A stretch of DNA of 64,000 bases from Bradyrhizobium sp. LLZ17 (GCF_041200145.1 NZ_CP165734.1:4216001-4280000), one strand, 5' to 3'. Counted from the first letter of the stretch, positions 19,624 through 28,724 are shown. The notes: a model not told the origin generated them from the sequence alone. Numbers and translations: made by a program.

Positions 19624-20691
19624 ATGACACCAATTGGCACACCAGGCGCGAGCGGAGGCTTTAAGGCCCCGGCGACCACGCGTGTCGACTGGGTCGACTA
19701 TGCCAAAGGCATCTGCATCGTCATGGTCGTGATGATGCATTCGGTGCTGGGCGTCGAGCTCGCGGCCGGCGAGACCGGTTTCATGCATGTCGTCGTGGCC
19801 TTCGCCAAGCCGTTCCGGATACCGGACTTCTTCCTGATTTCGGGCCTTTTCCTGCCACTGGTGATCGACCGCGATTGGCGAACCTATCTCGACCGCAAGG
19901 TGGTGCATTTCGCCTATTTTTATGTCCTCTGGGTGACAATCCAGTTCGGCTTCAAGGCGCCTGCGTTCGCGGCGGAGACGAGTTGGCGCGACGCGGGCCT
20001 GCTGTATCTCGGATCCTTCATCGAGCCGTTCGGCACGCTCTGGTTCATCTACCTGCTGCCGATCTTCTTCGTCGTCACAAAATCGACACGGCGATTTCCC
20101 CCGCTCGCGATCTGGATGGTCGCGGCAGCGCTGGAAACGGCACGCATCGCGACCGGCTGGACTGCGATCGACGAGTTCTGCGCGCGCTTCGTCTATTTCT
20201 ATTCCGGCTATCTGTTCGCGCCTTACGTGTTCGCGCTGTCGGATCGTGCGCGCAACCATCCTGCGCTCGCGCTGGCAGCGCTGGCGGCATGGGCGCTGAT
20301 CAATGCGGGCATGGTCGCGCTCGGCGCAAGCGAATGGAAGGTCGTCTCGCTCGTGCTCGGCTTTACCGGCGCCTGTGCCATCATCGTCATGGGCACACTG
20401 CTCGCGCGTGCCCATTGGCTGAAGCTCCTGCGCTTCTGCGGCGAGCATTCGATCGTGATCTATCTCGGCTTTTTCCTGCCGATGGCGGCAACGCGCACGC
20501 TGCTGCTGCGCACCGGCATCATTCCCGATATCGGCACGATGTCGCTGATCGTCACCATCGCCGGCGTGCTCGGATCGCTGGCGATCTGGCAGGCCGCGCT
20601 GCGCCTCCACGCCAACTTCCTGTTCGAGCGGCCGGATGCATTCTGGATCGCGCCGAAGAAGGCCGGGGCTCGGTTGCAAGCGGCGGAGTAG
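19624..20691 (+). CDS. Membrane acyltransferase, acyltransferase-3 family
   Basis: 355 residues with about ten hydrophobic segments. The family N-terminal motif appears as RVDWVDYAKGICIVMVVMMHSV (about 20-41), with the conserved Asp-Lys and active-site His. FRIPDFFLISGLFLP is the second conserved loop. Members O-acetylate or succinylate surface polysaccharides, Nod factors or osmoregulated glucans; the acceptor here is unknown. It is transcribed away from ugd, with about 195 bp between the two starts, so both may serve envelope carbohydrate metabolism. The short C-terminal basic tail ends APKKAGARLQAAE. Confidence 0.85.
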   Translation: MTPIGTPGASGGFKAPATTRVDWVDYAKGICIVMVVMMHSVLGVELAAGETGFMHVVVAFAKPFRIPDFFLISGLFLPLVIDRDWRTYLDRKVVHFAYFYVLWVTIQFGFKAPAFAAETSWRDAGLLYLGSFIEPFGTLWFIYLLPIFFVVTKSTRRFPPLAIWMVAAALETARIATGWTAIDEFCARFVYFYSGYLFAPYVFALSDRARNHPALALAALAAWALINAGMVALGASEWKVVSLVLGFTGACAIIVMGTLLARAHWLKLLRFCGEHSIVIYLGFFLPMAATRTLLLRTGIIPDIGTMSLIVTIAGVLGSLAIWQAALRLHANFLFERPDAFWIAPKKAGARLQAAE

Positions 20692-20704
20692 CCCGCTCTC
20701 TCGC

Positions 20705-20807
20705 TGTCGTCGCACGGCTTGACCGGGCGACCCAGTACGCCGAGACGTCAGTAATTCAGCCGAGAAGCCGCGGCGTACTGGATTCCCCACCTTCGCGGGG
20801 AATGACA
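20705..20807. repeat. Palindromic repeat family A, copy 3
   Basis: About 103 bp. Left palindrome: gtcgcacggcttgaccgggcgac. Inner inverted marks: cccagtacgccg / cggcgtactgga. Right palindrome: tccccaccttcgcgggga. It lies between the acyltransferase and polA, about 80 bp before polA. Confidence 0.82.
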
Positions 20808-20886
20808 GTGGGGATAGCGGCTCCAGCAAGCCAAAAATCCCCTTCCCAAGGCTGTCAAAACCCGCAGAAATTCATACATTGCCGCC

Positions 20887-23800
20887 ATGCCCAAAACCTC
20901 CCCGAAGACCACCGCCAAAGCTGAGACCCAGGTTGCTGCGCCCAAGCCGCCAGCCGATAGCAAATACGCTGCTGCCAAACCCGTCGCCGCGAAGGCGGCT
21001 GGGAAGGGCGACCATGTCTTCCTGGTCGACGGTTCCTCCTACATCTTCCGCGCCTATCACGCGCTGCCGCCGCTGAACCGCAAGTCCGACGGGCTGCAGG
21101 TCAATGCCGTACTCGGCTTCTGCAACATGCTGTGGAAGCTGCTGCGCGAGATGCCCGAGGACAACCGGCCGACGCATCTGGCGATCATCTTCGACAAGTC
21201 GGAGATCACCTTCCGCAACAAGATCTATCCGGAATACAAGGCGCACCGGCCGCCGGCCCCGGACGATCTGATCCCGCAATTCGCATTGATCCGCGAAGCG
21301 GTGCGCGCCTTCGACCTGCCCTGCCTGGAACAGGTGGGCTTCGAGGCCGACGATTTGATCGCCACCTATGTGCGGCAGGCCTGCGAGCGCGGCGCGACCG
21401 CCACCATCGTGTCGTCCGACAAGGACCTGATGCAACTCGTCACCGATTGCGTCACCATGTACGACACCATGAAGGATCGCCGCATCGGCATAGCGGAGGT
21501 GATCGAAAAATTCGGCGTGCCGCCGGAGAAGGTGGTGGAGGTGCAGGCGCTGGCCGGCGATTCCACCGACAACGTACCTGGCGTGCCCGGCATCGGCATC
21601 AAGACCGCCGCACAACTGATCACCGAATATGGCGACCTCGACCAGCTGCTGTTCCGCGCCACCGAGATCAAGCAACCGAAGCGGCGCGAAGCGCTGATCG
21701 AGCACGCGGAGAAGGCGCGCATCTCGCGGCAGCTCGTGCTGCTCGACGACAAGGTCGAACTGGAGGTGCCGCTGGACGATCTCGCGGTTCACGAGCCCGA
21801 CGCCCGCAAGCTGGTCGCCTTCCTGAAGGCGATGGAATTCACCACGCTGACGCGTCGCGTCGCCGATTATTCGCAGATCGACCCGGCCAATGTGGATGCC
21901 GATCCCGGCTATGCGAGCGGCGCCAGCGTGTTCTCGCCGCTGCCGCCCTCCGACGTCGTCCCGACGCCGGGAACCGGCGCCCCGGTGCAAGCCCGGCCGG
22001 GCGAGCGCAACACATCGGCGAGCAAGGAGGACAAGGCCGCGAGCCCCAAGGGCGCGCCGATCTCGCTCGCCGCGGCGCGCGAAGAGGCGCTGCGCAAGCT
22101 TCCGGTCGACCGGAGCAAATACCAGGCGATCAAGACCCTCAAGGAGCTCAACGCCTTTGTCGCGCGCATCCATGATGCCGGCCACGTCGCGGTCGAGATC
22201 CGGGCGAACTCGATCGATCCGATGCAGGCCGACCTCTGCGGCATCGCGCTGGCGCTGGCGCCGAACGATGCCTGCTATGTGCCGCTGGCGCACAAGCAGT
22301 CCGGCGGCGGTGCGGGCCTATTCGATGCCGGCCTCGCGCCCGACCAGGTCAGGCATGCCGATGCGATCGAGGCGCTGCGGCCGGTGCTGGAATCGGCCGG
22401 CATCCTCAAGATCGGCTACGACGTCAAATTCACCGCCGTCATGCTGGCGCAGCACGGCATCACGCTGCGCAACACCGACGATGCGCAATTGATCTCCTAC
22501 GTGCTCGACGCCGGCCGCGGCTCGCACGCGATCGAATCGCTCGCAGAGCGGTGGTTCGGCCACGCCATGCTGAAGGAGAGCGAGCTGCTCGGCAGCGGCA
22601 AGGGCAAGATCAGCTTCGACCAGGTCCCGATCGAAAAGGCCACGCCGCTGTCGGCCGAAGCCGCCGACGTGACCTTGCGCGTCTGGCGCGTGTTGAAGCC
22701 GCGCCTCGTCGCCGAGCACATGACCACCGTCTACGAGACGCTCGAGCGACCGCTGGTCTCGGTGCTCGCGCGCATGGAACGGCGCGGCATCTCGATCGAC
22801 CGCCAGGTGCTGTCACGTCTCTCCGGCGATTTCGCCCAGACCGCGGCCCGCGTCGAGGCCGAGATCCAGGAAATCGCAGGCGAGCCGGTCAATGTCGGCA
22901 GCCCCAAGCAGATCGGCGACATCCTGTTCGGCAAGATGGGGCTCTCCGGCGGCACCAAGACCAAGACCGGCGCGTGGTCGACCACCGCGCAAGTGCTCGA
23001 CGAACTCGCCGAGCAGGGCCACGACTTCCCGAAGAAAATTCTGGAATGGCGGCAGGTCTCGAAACTGAAATCGACCTACACCGACGCGCTGCCGACCTAC
23101 GTCCATCCGCAGACCCATCGCGTACACACGACCTACGCGCTGGCCGCGACAACGACCGGCCGGCTGTCGTCGAACGAGCCGAACTTGCAGAACATTCCGG
23201 TTCGCACCGAGGATGGCCGGAAGATCCGCCGTGCCTTCATCGCGACGCCCGGGCACAAGCTCGTCTCCGCCGACTATTCGCAGATCGAGCTGCGGCTGCT
23301 TGCCGAGATCGCCGACATTCCCGTGCTGAAGCAGGCCTTCAAGGACGGGCTCGACATTCACGCCATGACCGCGTCGGAAATGTTCGGGGTGCCGATCAAG
23401 GGCATGCCGAGCGAGATCCGCCGCCGTGCGAAAGCGATCAATTTCGGCATCATCTACGGCATCTCGGCGTTCGGCCTCGCCAATCAGCTCGGCATCGCGC
23501 GCGAAGAGGCCTCGGCCTACATCAAGAAATACTTCGAGCGCTTCCCCGGCATTCGCGCCTACATGGACGAGACCCGCGATTTCTGCCGGAACCACGGCTA
23601 TGTCACCACGCTGTTCGGCCGCAAGTGCCACTATCCCGATATCAAGGCCTCGAATGCATCGGTGCGCGCCTTCAACGAACGCGCCGCGATCAACGCACGG
23701 CTTCAGGGCACCGCGGCCGACATCATCCGCCGCGCCATGACGCGGGTGGAGGACGCACTCGCCGAGAAAAAGCTCTCGGCGCAGATGCTGCTCCAGGTGC

Positions 23801-23958
23801 ATGACGAACTGATCTTCGAGGTGCCCGACGCGGAGGTCGCCGCGACGCTTCCGATCGTGCAGCACGTCATGCAGGACGCGCCGTTCCCCGCCGTACTGCT
23901 CTCCGTGCCGCTGCATGTCGACGCGCGCGCGGCAAACAATTGGGACGAGGCGCATTGA
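20887..23958 (+). CDS. polA: DNA polymerase I (with degenerate proofreading site)
   Basis: 1023 residues. A Lys/Ala/Pro-rich N-terminal extension of about 40 residues precedes the 5' nuclease domain (FLVDGSSYIFRAYHALPP; GVPGIGIKTAAQL helix-hairpin). A Pro/Ser-rich linker (about 335-395) and a DnaQ-like domain (about 420-600) follow, then the polymerase domain with motif A SADYSQIELRL, the O-helix RRRAKAINFGIIYG and motif C QVHDELIFEVP, all intact. The proofreading positions are replaced: the D-x-E of Exo I is E437-I-R439, the N and D of Exo II are D512 and T516, and the Y and D of Exo III are L588 and A592. The enzyme should fill gaps and remove primers but is unlikely to proofread. Confidence 0.96.
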   Translation: MPKTSPKTTAKAETQVAAPKPPADSKYAAAKPVAAKAAGKGDHVFLVDGSSYIFRAYHALPPLNRKSDGLQVNAVLGFCNMLWKLLREMPEDNRPTHLAIIFDKSEITFRNKIYPEYKAHRPPAPDDLIPQFALIREAVRAFDLPCLEQVGFEADDLIATYVRQACERGATATIVSSDKDLMQLVTDCVTMYDTMKDRRIGIAEVIEKFGVPPEKVVEVQALAGDSTDNVPGVPGIGIKTAAQLITEYGDLDQLLFRATEIKQPKRREALIEHAEKARISRQLVLLDDKVELEVPLDDLAVHEPDARKLVAFLKAMEFTTLTRRVADYSQIDPANVDADPGYASGASVFSPLPPSDVVPTPGTGAPVQARPGERNTSASKEDKAASPKGAPISLAAAREEALRKLPVDRSKYQAIKTLKELNAFVARIHDAGHVAVEIRANSIDPMQADLCGIALALAPNDACYVPLAHKQSGGGAGLFDAGLAPDQVRHADAIEALRPVLESAGILKIGYDVKFTAVMLAQHGITLRNTDDAQLISYVLDAGRGSHAIESLAERWFGHAMLKESELLGSGKGKISFDQVPIEKATPLSAEAADVTLRVWRVLKPRLVAEHMTTVYETLERPLVSVLARMERRGISIDRQVLSRLSGDFAQTAARVEAEIQEIAGEPVNVGSPKQIGDILFGKMGLSGGTKTKTGAWSTTAQVLDELAEQGHDFPKKILEWRQVSKLKSTYTDALPTYVHPQTHRVHTTYALAATTTGRLSSNEPNLQNIPVRTEDGRKIRRAFIATPGHKLVSADYSQIELRLLAEIADIPVLKQAFKDGLDIHAMTASEMFGVPIKGMPSEIRRRAKAINFGIIYGISAFGLANQLGIAREEASAYIKKYFERFPGIRAYMDETRDFCRNHGYVTTLFGRKCHYPDIKASNASVRAFNERAAINARLQGTAADIIRRAMTRVEDALAEKKLSAQMLLQVHDELIFEVPDAEVAATLPIVQHVMQDAPFPAVLLSVPLHVDARAANNWDEAH

Positions 23959-23969
23959 CGGCAATCGCT

Positions 23970-24509
23970 ATGAAGATCGCCGCCATCTCCGGCAGCCTGC
24001 GCGCGGGTTCGAGCAATTCCGCGGTCTTGCGCGCAGCGGCGCGGCTCGCGCCTGCTGGTGTGGAGGTGGTCCTGTTCGAGGGAATTACGGACCTGCCTTT
24101 CTTCAATCCAGACCTGGACGGCGATGACGGGCCTGCGCCGGTCCGCGCGATGCGCAAGCTGATCGGGAGCGCCGACGGGCTCCTGATCTCGAGTCCCGAA
24201 TATGCCCGCGGCATCGCGGGCGTGCTCAAGAACGCGCTCGACTGGCTTGTCGGCAGCAAAGAATTTCCCGACAAGCCGGTTGCCTTGATCAATACGTCAC
24301 CGCGCGCGACGCACGCGTTGGCCGCCCTGACGCTGACGCTGGAGACGATGTCCGCCCGGCTGGCCACAGAGGCCTGCGTGACGCTACCGCTACTTGGCGG
24401 CGCCTGGGACGAACACAGCATCGCCGCCGATCCTTCACTGGCAGAACCGTTACGATTGGCGATGGAGCGTCTAGCGGCGTTCATCGCTACCGCGCAGGCC
24501 GAGCCGTAG
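23970..24509 (+). CDS. NADPH-dependent FMN reductase (flavodoxin-like)
   Basis: 179 residues of the NADPH-dependent FMN/chromate/azo reductase family. The N-terminal flavin phosphate loop is AAISGSLRAGSSNSAVLRAA (G-S-L-R-x-x-S-x-N). The substrate-side segment SSPEYARGIAGVLKNALDWL, with the conserved SPEY, matches ChrR/YieF-type enzymes. It reduces quinones, flavins or metal oxyanions; the physiological substrate is unknown. The ATG at 23970 lies 11 bp after the polA stop and follows a ggcaatcgct leader; an earlier in-frame start would overlap polA. Likely read through from polA. Confidence 0.87.
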   Translation: MKIAAISGSLRAGSSNSAVLRAAARLAPAGVEVVLFEGITDLPFFNPDLDGDDGPAPVRAMRKLIGSADGLLISSPEYARGIAGVLKNALDWLVGSKEFPDKPVALINTSPRATHALAALTLTLETMSARLATEACVTLPLLGGAWDEHSIAADPSLAEPLRLAMERLAAFIATAQAEP

Positions 24510-24600
24510 GACCATACTGAATTGTCCTCCGAGCAATTGCATGATGGCAGCGCCACGAAGCGCAGATTAGAATCGTGCCATCTCCCGCACCGGTTCACCC

Positions 24601-25236
24601 ATGCCGCACACCTCCGCCCTGCTCGGCTTCGCTCTCGTTTCCTTCGGCCTGGTGCTGACACCCGGACCGAACATGATCTATCTGATCTCGCGCTCGATCA
24701 CGCAGGGGCCAACGGCGGGCATCGTCTCGCTCGGCGGCGTGGCGCTCGGCTTCGTGTTTTACATGCTGGCGACGGCGTTCGGCATCACGGCGCTGCTGCT
24801 CGCCGTTCCCTTTGCCTATGACGCGCTTCGCTTTGCGGGTGCCGGTTATCTGCTGTGGCTGGCCTGGCAGGCGATGAAGCCGGGCGGGCGCTCACCGTTC
24901 CAGGTCAAGCAGCTCGCGATCGACAGCCCACAGAAACTGTTCGCGATGGGATTCGTCACCAATCTGCTCAACCCGAAGATCGCGATGCTCTATCTGGCAC
25001 TGCTGCCGCAATTCATCGATCCCGCCGCCGGCAGCGTGCTGGCGCAGTCGATCGTGCTCGGCGCGATCCAGATTGCGATCAGCGTAAGCGTCAACGCTGT
25101 GATCGCGCTCGCGGCAGGTTCGATTGCGTTGTTCTTGAAGAGCCGGCCGAGCTGGATGCTGGTGCAACGCTGGCTGATGGGCACGGTGCTGGCCGGCCTC
25201 GCGGTGCGGATGGCGGTCGAGGCGCGGAAGGTGTGA
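24601..25236 (+). CDS. LysE-family amino-acid exporter
   Basis: 211 residues with about six hydrophobic segments. The RhtB/LysE family start is well conserved: GFALVSFGLVLTPGPNMIYLISRS (about 9-32, with PGPN). The second hallmark, GFVTNLLNPKIAMLYLALLPQFI (about 118-140), is also clear. It exports amino acids or analogues from the cytoplasm; the specific substrate is not deducible. It lies 91 bp after the FMN reductase, with no regulator next to it. Confidence 0.9.
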   Translation: MPHTSALLGFALVSFGLVLTPGPNMIYLISRSITQGPTAGIVSLGGVALGFVFYMLATAFGITALLLAVPFAYDALRFAGAGYLLWLAWQAMKPGGRSPFQVKQLAIDSPQKLFAMGFVTNLLNPKIAMLYLALLPQFIDPAAGSVLAQSIVLGAIQIAISVSVNAVIALAAGSIALFLKSRPSWMLVQRWLMGTVLAGLAVRMAVEARKV

Positions 25237-25273
25237 TGGTTTTTTCACCTCTCCCCGCCCCCTCACCCCGACC

Positions 25274-25317
25274 CTCTCAGCGCGAGCGAAGCTCGTCGCG
25301 GCCCCGTAAGAACGGGG
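25274..25317. repeat. 44-bp inverted repeat, left copy (flanks GST-pyrE)
   Basis: The block runs from ctctcagcgcgagcgaagc to ccccgtaagaacgggg, ending in its own small hairpin. Its reverse complement occurs at 26740-26783, at the other side of the glutathione transferase and pyrE genes. It belongs to the broader family C group by its ctcacccc / gggagag flanks. Confidence 0.8.
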
Positions 25318-25335
25318 AGAGGGAGAAGACCCGCC

Positions 25336-25962
25336 TCAATCCAGCTTCGCCTCCATGCCCCGCTTCACCGCCGGCCGGGCCATCAGGGCCTCGTACCAGC
25401 GCTTGACGTTGGGGAAATCGGCCAGATCCACCTTGTGGCGCGGATGGCGCCAGGCCCAGCCCAGGATGGCGAAATCGGCCACCGAGAGCTCGCCGGCGAC
25501 GAAGTCGTGGCCGTCCAGGCGGCGGTCCAACACGCCATAGAGCCGGCGGGTCTCCGCCGTGTAGCGCTTGAGGCCGTAGGCGCGGTCCTGCTCGTTCTCG
25601 AGCGCGATGAAATGGTGCACCTGGCCGGGCATCGGGCCGAAGCCGCCCATCTGCCACATCAGCCATTCGTAGACGGGGATTCGTTCCGAAAGCGGTTTGG
25701 GAAGGAATTTGCCGGTCTTTTCGCCCAGATAAAGCAGGATCGCGCCGGATTCGAACACGCTGACGGGCTTGCCGTCCGGCCCGTCGGGATCGACGATCGC
25801 GGGGATCTTGTTATTCGGGGAAATCTTGAGGAACCCAGGCGCCATCTGCTCGCCCTTGCTGATGTTGACCGGGATCACCCTGTAGGACAGGCCTATTTCC
25901 TCCAGCGCGACAGAGATTTTGCGGCCGTTCGGCGTGTTCCAGGTGTGCAGTTCGATAGTCAT
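25336..25962 (-). CDS. Glutathione S-transferase
   Basis: 208 residues. The N-terminal thioredoxin-like domain starts MTIELHTWNTPNGRKISVALEE, with a likely catalytic Asn/Thr-type loop (TPNGRK) as in Nu-class or YfcG/YghU-like bacterial GSTs. KISPNNKIPAIVDPD holds the cis-Pro, and SGAILLYLGEKTGKF holds the Glu/Ser that binds glutathione. The all-helical C-terminal domain contains GQVHHF and SVADFAILGW (helix 6 N-capping box). Probably disulphide-bond reductase or detoxification activity. It is divergent from pyrE (about 200 bp, nothing else seen) and boxed with it between inverted repeats. Confidence 0.92.
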   Translation of the reverse strand: MTIELHTWNTPNGRKISVALEEIGLSYRVIPVNISKGEQMAPGFLKISPNNKIPAIVDPDGPDGKPVSVFESGAILLYLGEKTGKFLPKPLSERIPVYEWLMWQMGGFGPMPGQVHHFIALENEQDRAYGLKRYTAETRRLYGVLDRRLDGHDFVAGELSVADFAILGWAWRHPRHKVDLADFPNVKRWYEALMARPAVKRGMEAKLD

Positions 25963-26160
25963 TTTGCCCGTTTCCTTCCCAAGACGCTCTGGCTCTCGGC
26001 TTGGGCTCTCAACTACTCCGGAGGTCGCGACCCCACAACCGGCGGACCTGGATGGCCGACCGCCGGCCGATCCCTGTTGACGGGACCCGTGCCCTCTGGA
26101 ATGTCACCGCCCGGGCGGATAAATTCCGCTTCCCGCTAAAAATGCCCTCGAGGGACCGCC

Positions 26161-26724
26161 GTGTCGAAATCAGCCTCCCGCGCCCGCCTGTTCGAAATCA
26201 TCCGCCGGCGCTCCTTTGGGCGGGGCGAGGTGACGCTTGCGTCGGGCCGCAAGAGCGATTTCTACTTCAACCTGAAGCCGACCATGCTGGATCCGGAAGG
26301 CGCGACGCTGCTCGCCGAATTGACCTATGAGACGCTGAAGGACGACCAGCTCGATTTCATCGGCGGGCTGGAGATGGGCGCGGTGCCGCTGGCGGGCGCG
26401 CTGGCGCAGATCTCCTGGATCAAGGGCCATCCGATCGCGGCGTTCTTCGTGCGCAAGAAGCCGAAGGAGCACGGTGCGAAGCTCGCGATCGAGGGCCTGC
26501 CCAGGGGCGAGAGCCTGGAGGGCAAGCGCGTTGTGATCGTCGAGGACGTCACGACCACGGGCGGGTCGGCGATGAAGGCGGTGGAATCGGTGCGCGAGAT
26601 GGGCGCCGAAGTAGTGTTGGTGCTGACCATGGTCGACCGCGAGGAAGGCGCCACCGACACGTTCGGCGCGGCCGGCCTGCCGTTCCGGTCGCTCTACAAG
26701 GCCTCGGAATTCTTGACGGCTTGA
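26161..26724 (+). CDS. pyrE: Orotate phosphoribosyltransferase
   Basis: 187 residues. Converts orotate and PRPP to OMP in pyrimidine synthesis. The PRPP-binding motif is readable as [19 protein letters not shown] (about 125-143), with the acidic pair [19 protein letters not shown] forms the catalytic flexible loop with the conserved Lys and His. The orotate site is in [18 protein letters not shown]. The start is called at the GTG at 26161, because the family N-terminus follows directly and no nearby ATG is in frame. It appears to stand alone. Confidence 0.94.
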   Translation: MSKSASRARLFEIIRRRSFGRGEVTLASGRKSDFYFNLKPTMLDPEGATLLAELTYETLKDDQLDFIGGLEMGAVPLAGALAQISWIKGHPIAAFFVRKKPKEHGAKLAIEGLPRGESLEGKRVVIVEDVTTTGGSAMKAVESVREMGAEVVLVLTMVDREEGATDTFGAAGLPFRSLYKASEFLTA

Positions 26725-26739
26725 AGTCCTTCCCCCTCG

Positions 26740-26783
26740 CCCCGTTCTTACGGGGCCGCGACGAGCTTCGCTCGCGCTGAGAG
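26740..26783. repeat. 44-bp inverted repeat, right copy (flanks GST-pyrE)
   Basis: Begins ccccgttcttacgggg and ends gcttcgctcgcgctgagag. It is the reverse complement of 25274-25317. Confidence 0.8.
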
Positions 26784-26893
26784 CGCCCGCTCAACCCCTC
26801 ATTTACCATCCCCCTTTATGGTGAATCGGAAGCTGGGACGATTGCTCTCGGCGGGTTGCGTTGCGTCGGGTGGAGTAAGCGTTGCGTACAATT

Positions 26894-27685
26894 ATGTCCC
26901 ATGCGCGCCGGCGGCGTCGCGCGATGCTGGTGGCCGCCATGTTCGCAAGCCCGCTGCTTGCGGCGCCTGCCCCCGTTTCGGCGGAAGGCCTGTTCGACTT
27001 CTTGTTCGGCGGAGCGCAGCAGCAGCGCCCGCAGCAGGCGACCCCGTACGCCGATCCCTTCACCGGCCAGCAAAATGCCGCAACCCCGCAATATGTCCCG
27101 CCGACGCGCTCGGCGGCGGCCGGCGGCTCGGGCCCGGCGTTCTGCGTGCGCAGCTGCGACGGCAAATATTTTCCGCTGATGCGCGGCGTCGCCTCGCCGG
27201 CGCAGATGTGTCAGGCCTTCTGTCCTGCCACCACCACGAAGGTGTTTTTCGGCTCGAGCATCGACGGCGCCACGGCGCAGACCGGCGAGCGTTACGCCGA
27301 CAGCGAGAACGCATTCGCCTACCGCAAGGCCCTGCGCGCGGACTGCACCTGCAACGGTCGTGAGCCGGCTGGACTCGCCCCGGTCGATCTCGCGCTGGAT
27401 CCGTCGCTGAAGGCTGGCGACGTGATCGCCACCAGCGACGGCCTCGTGGCCTATACCGGCATCCGCCTCGGCAACGACCAGACCGCGGAGTTCACCCCGG
27501 TCGCCTCCTATCCCGGCCTCACCGCGCAGGTCCGCGCGCGGCTCGGCGAAATGAAGGTGGCGCCGGTGCGGGCGGAGACGGTGGCGGCGGATGCGCCAGC
27601 CGCGGAGATCGTGCGCGAGACGCTGCCTGATTTGGCGGTGCCTAAGACACAGGCGAAATCGGCAAAGCGGGCGGGATTGGATTAA
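26894..27685 (+). CDS. DUF2865 exported protein
   Basis: 263 residues with a basic N-terminus (MSHARRRRRA) and a hydrophobic signal segment (MLVAAMFASPLLAAPAPVSA). A short Gln/Pro-rich linker follows. The conserved DUF2865 core has paired cysteines: FCVRSCDGKYFPLMR, MCQAFCPA and DCTCNG (five to six Cys, so disulphides are likely in the periplasm). Further landmarks are SENAFAYRKALRADCTC and the C-terminal GDVIATSDGLVAYTG. The ATG at 26894 is preferred to a TTG four codons upstream. Function unknown; the family is common in Bradyrhizobium and relatives. No operon partner. Confidence 0.83.
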   Translation: MSHARRRRRAMLVAAMFASPLLAAPAPVSAEGLFDFLFGGAQQQRPQQATPYADPFTGQQNAATPQYVPPTRSAAAGGSGPAFCVRSCDGKYFPLMRGVASPAQMCQAFCPATTTKVFFGSSIDGATAQTGERYADSENAFAYRKALRADCTCNGREPAGLAPVDLALDPSLKAGDVIATSDGLVAYTGIRLGNDQTAEFTPVASYPGLTAQVRARLGEMKVAPVRAETVAADAPAAEIVRETLPDLAVPKTQAKSAKRAGLD

Positions 27686-27708
27686 AGCCCCGCCCCTCAC
27701 CAAGTCGT

Positions 27709-27791
27709 CATTGCGAGGAGCGCTTGCGACGAAGCAATCCAGACTGCCTCCGCGGAGAGATTCTGGATTGCTTCGCTGCGCTCGCAATGAC
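27709..27791. repeat. Palindromic repeat family B, copy 2
   Basis: About 83 bp. The end cattgcgaggagcgcttgcg pairs with the end gctgcgctcgcaatgacg, and the inner arms are caatccaga / tctggattg. It lies between the convergent DUF2865 and small hypothetical genes. Confidence 0.85.
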
Positions 27792-27805
27792 GGGAGGAGA
27801 GAGCG

Positions 27806-28237
27806 TCACCGCCCGATAATCACGCCGATCACGTTCGGTGCCGCCAGATATTTCTCCTCGATTGCCGCGCGCGCGGCGGCGCGGTTGTCCTGGGTGAGCA
27901 GGCCACGCTTCTCGGCCAGGATCATCCAGCAAAAGCCCCACCAGTCGGTCAGCATGCCCTGATCGCCAACGAGGTCATACCCCTGCTCGGCCGCGAAGAT
28001 GCGCGCATGCGCTTCGTCCAGCGTGTCGAGAAACAAATGATCCTCGGCCGAGAACAGATCGTCGCTGACGTCATCGATGGTGTAGCCCCAGATCGACTGG
28101 CACACCGCGTTGAACTCGCGGTCGAACTGATCGTCGTCGATCCTCTGGCGCCGCGCCGTCTGGTGCAGCCGCGACAGCGACCGCGCGAAATCGGCGATCC
28201 GGGTGAGGGCAAATTGATCGAAGGCAATGGTGGACAT
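27806..28237 (-). CDS. Hypothetical soluble protein
   Basis: 143 residues, mostly helical by composition, no signal peptide and no membrane segment. Landmarks are FDQFALTRIADFARSLSRLH near the N-terminus, the acidic IDDDQFDREF and IDDVSDDLF segments, and a Trp-rich LTDWWGFCWMILAEKRGLL (about 103-121). I do not recognise the family. The ATG at 28235-28237 gives an N-terminus MSTIAFDQ; an upstream in-frame start adds 15 residues that look like leader DNA. It is preceded by an AT-richer 180-bp stretch that contains the start of the palindrome-flanked GIY-YIG element on the other strand. Confidence 0.7.
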   Translation of the reverse strand: MSTIAFDQFALTRIADFARSLSRLHQTARRQRIDDDQFDREFNAVCQSIWGYTIDDVSDDLFSAEDHLFLDTLDEAHARIFAAEQGYDLVGDQGMLTDWWGFCWMILAEKRGLLTQDNRAAARAAIEEKYLAAPNVIGVIIGR

Positions 28238-28352
28238 GTAGTCCTCGCGACGTCTGACAGACCCTAGATGTTGTATCGGCAACGCGCCGAATCACCATGA
28301 TATATCAAAGACTTGCTAAAGTGTTCTTAATTTGTTCTGATGACTGTCGGGC

Positions 28353-28380
28353 GTCGTCCCGGCGAAGGCCGGGACCCATA
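28353..28380. repeat. Left 28-bp palindrome of GIY-YIG element 2
   Basis: gtcgtcccggcgaaggccgggac followed by ccata. It contains its own hairpin (gtcccgg / ccgggac) and is repeated exactly, in inverted orientation, at 28725-28752, on the other side of the GIY-YIG gene. Confidence 0.88.
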
Positions 28381-28419
28381 TCCACCGCCCTCAATCGTCT
28401 CGGAAGTGGGCGCTCAGCC

Positions 28420-28714
28420 ATGAATGCAACGGCCGCGTACTACGTCTACATTCTCGCGGGCCGACGTTATGGCACGTTGTACATCGGTGTTTGCAACAAC
28501 CTTAGCAATCGGCTGGCGTTACATCGCTCGGGACGGGGTTCAAAGTTCGTCGCGAAGTACGGTGTGACGCGGCTCGTCTATGTCGAAACATACGCGACGC
28601 CGTCCGAAGCGATCGCACGCGAAAAAGGCGTTGAAGGAGTGGCAGCGCGACTGGAAGATTCGGTTGATCGAGAAGGAAAATCCGGATTGGCGCGATCTGT
28701 CGAATCTTCTTTGA
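28420..28714 (+). pseudogene. GIY-YIG nuclease gene, frameshifted
   Basis: Second relative of the protein at 2683-2985. The start MNATAAYYVYILAG and the core GTLYIGVCNNLSNRLALHR are intact, and the frame runs through YATPSEAIAREK. One additional G after cgcgaaaaa (about 28623-28630) then shifts it. In the shifted frame the expected C-terminus continues cleanly as LKEWQRDWKIRLIEKENPDW and RDLSNLL to a tga at 28712-28714. As read, the ribosome would instead run on into the right palindrome. Exact 28-bp inverted palindromes flank the gene (28353-28380 and 28725-28752). It may be a real pseudogene or a one-base sequencing error. Confidence 0.85.
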
Positions 28715-28724
28715 CAGCGGTGAT

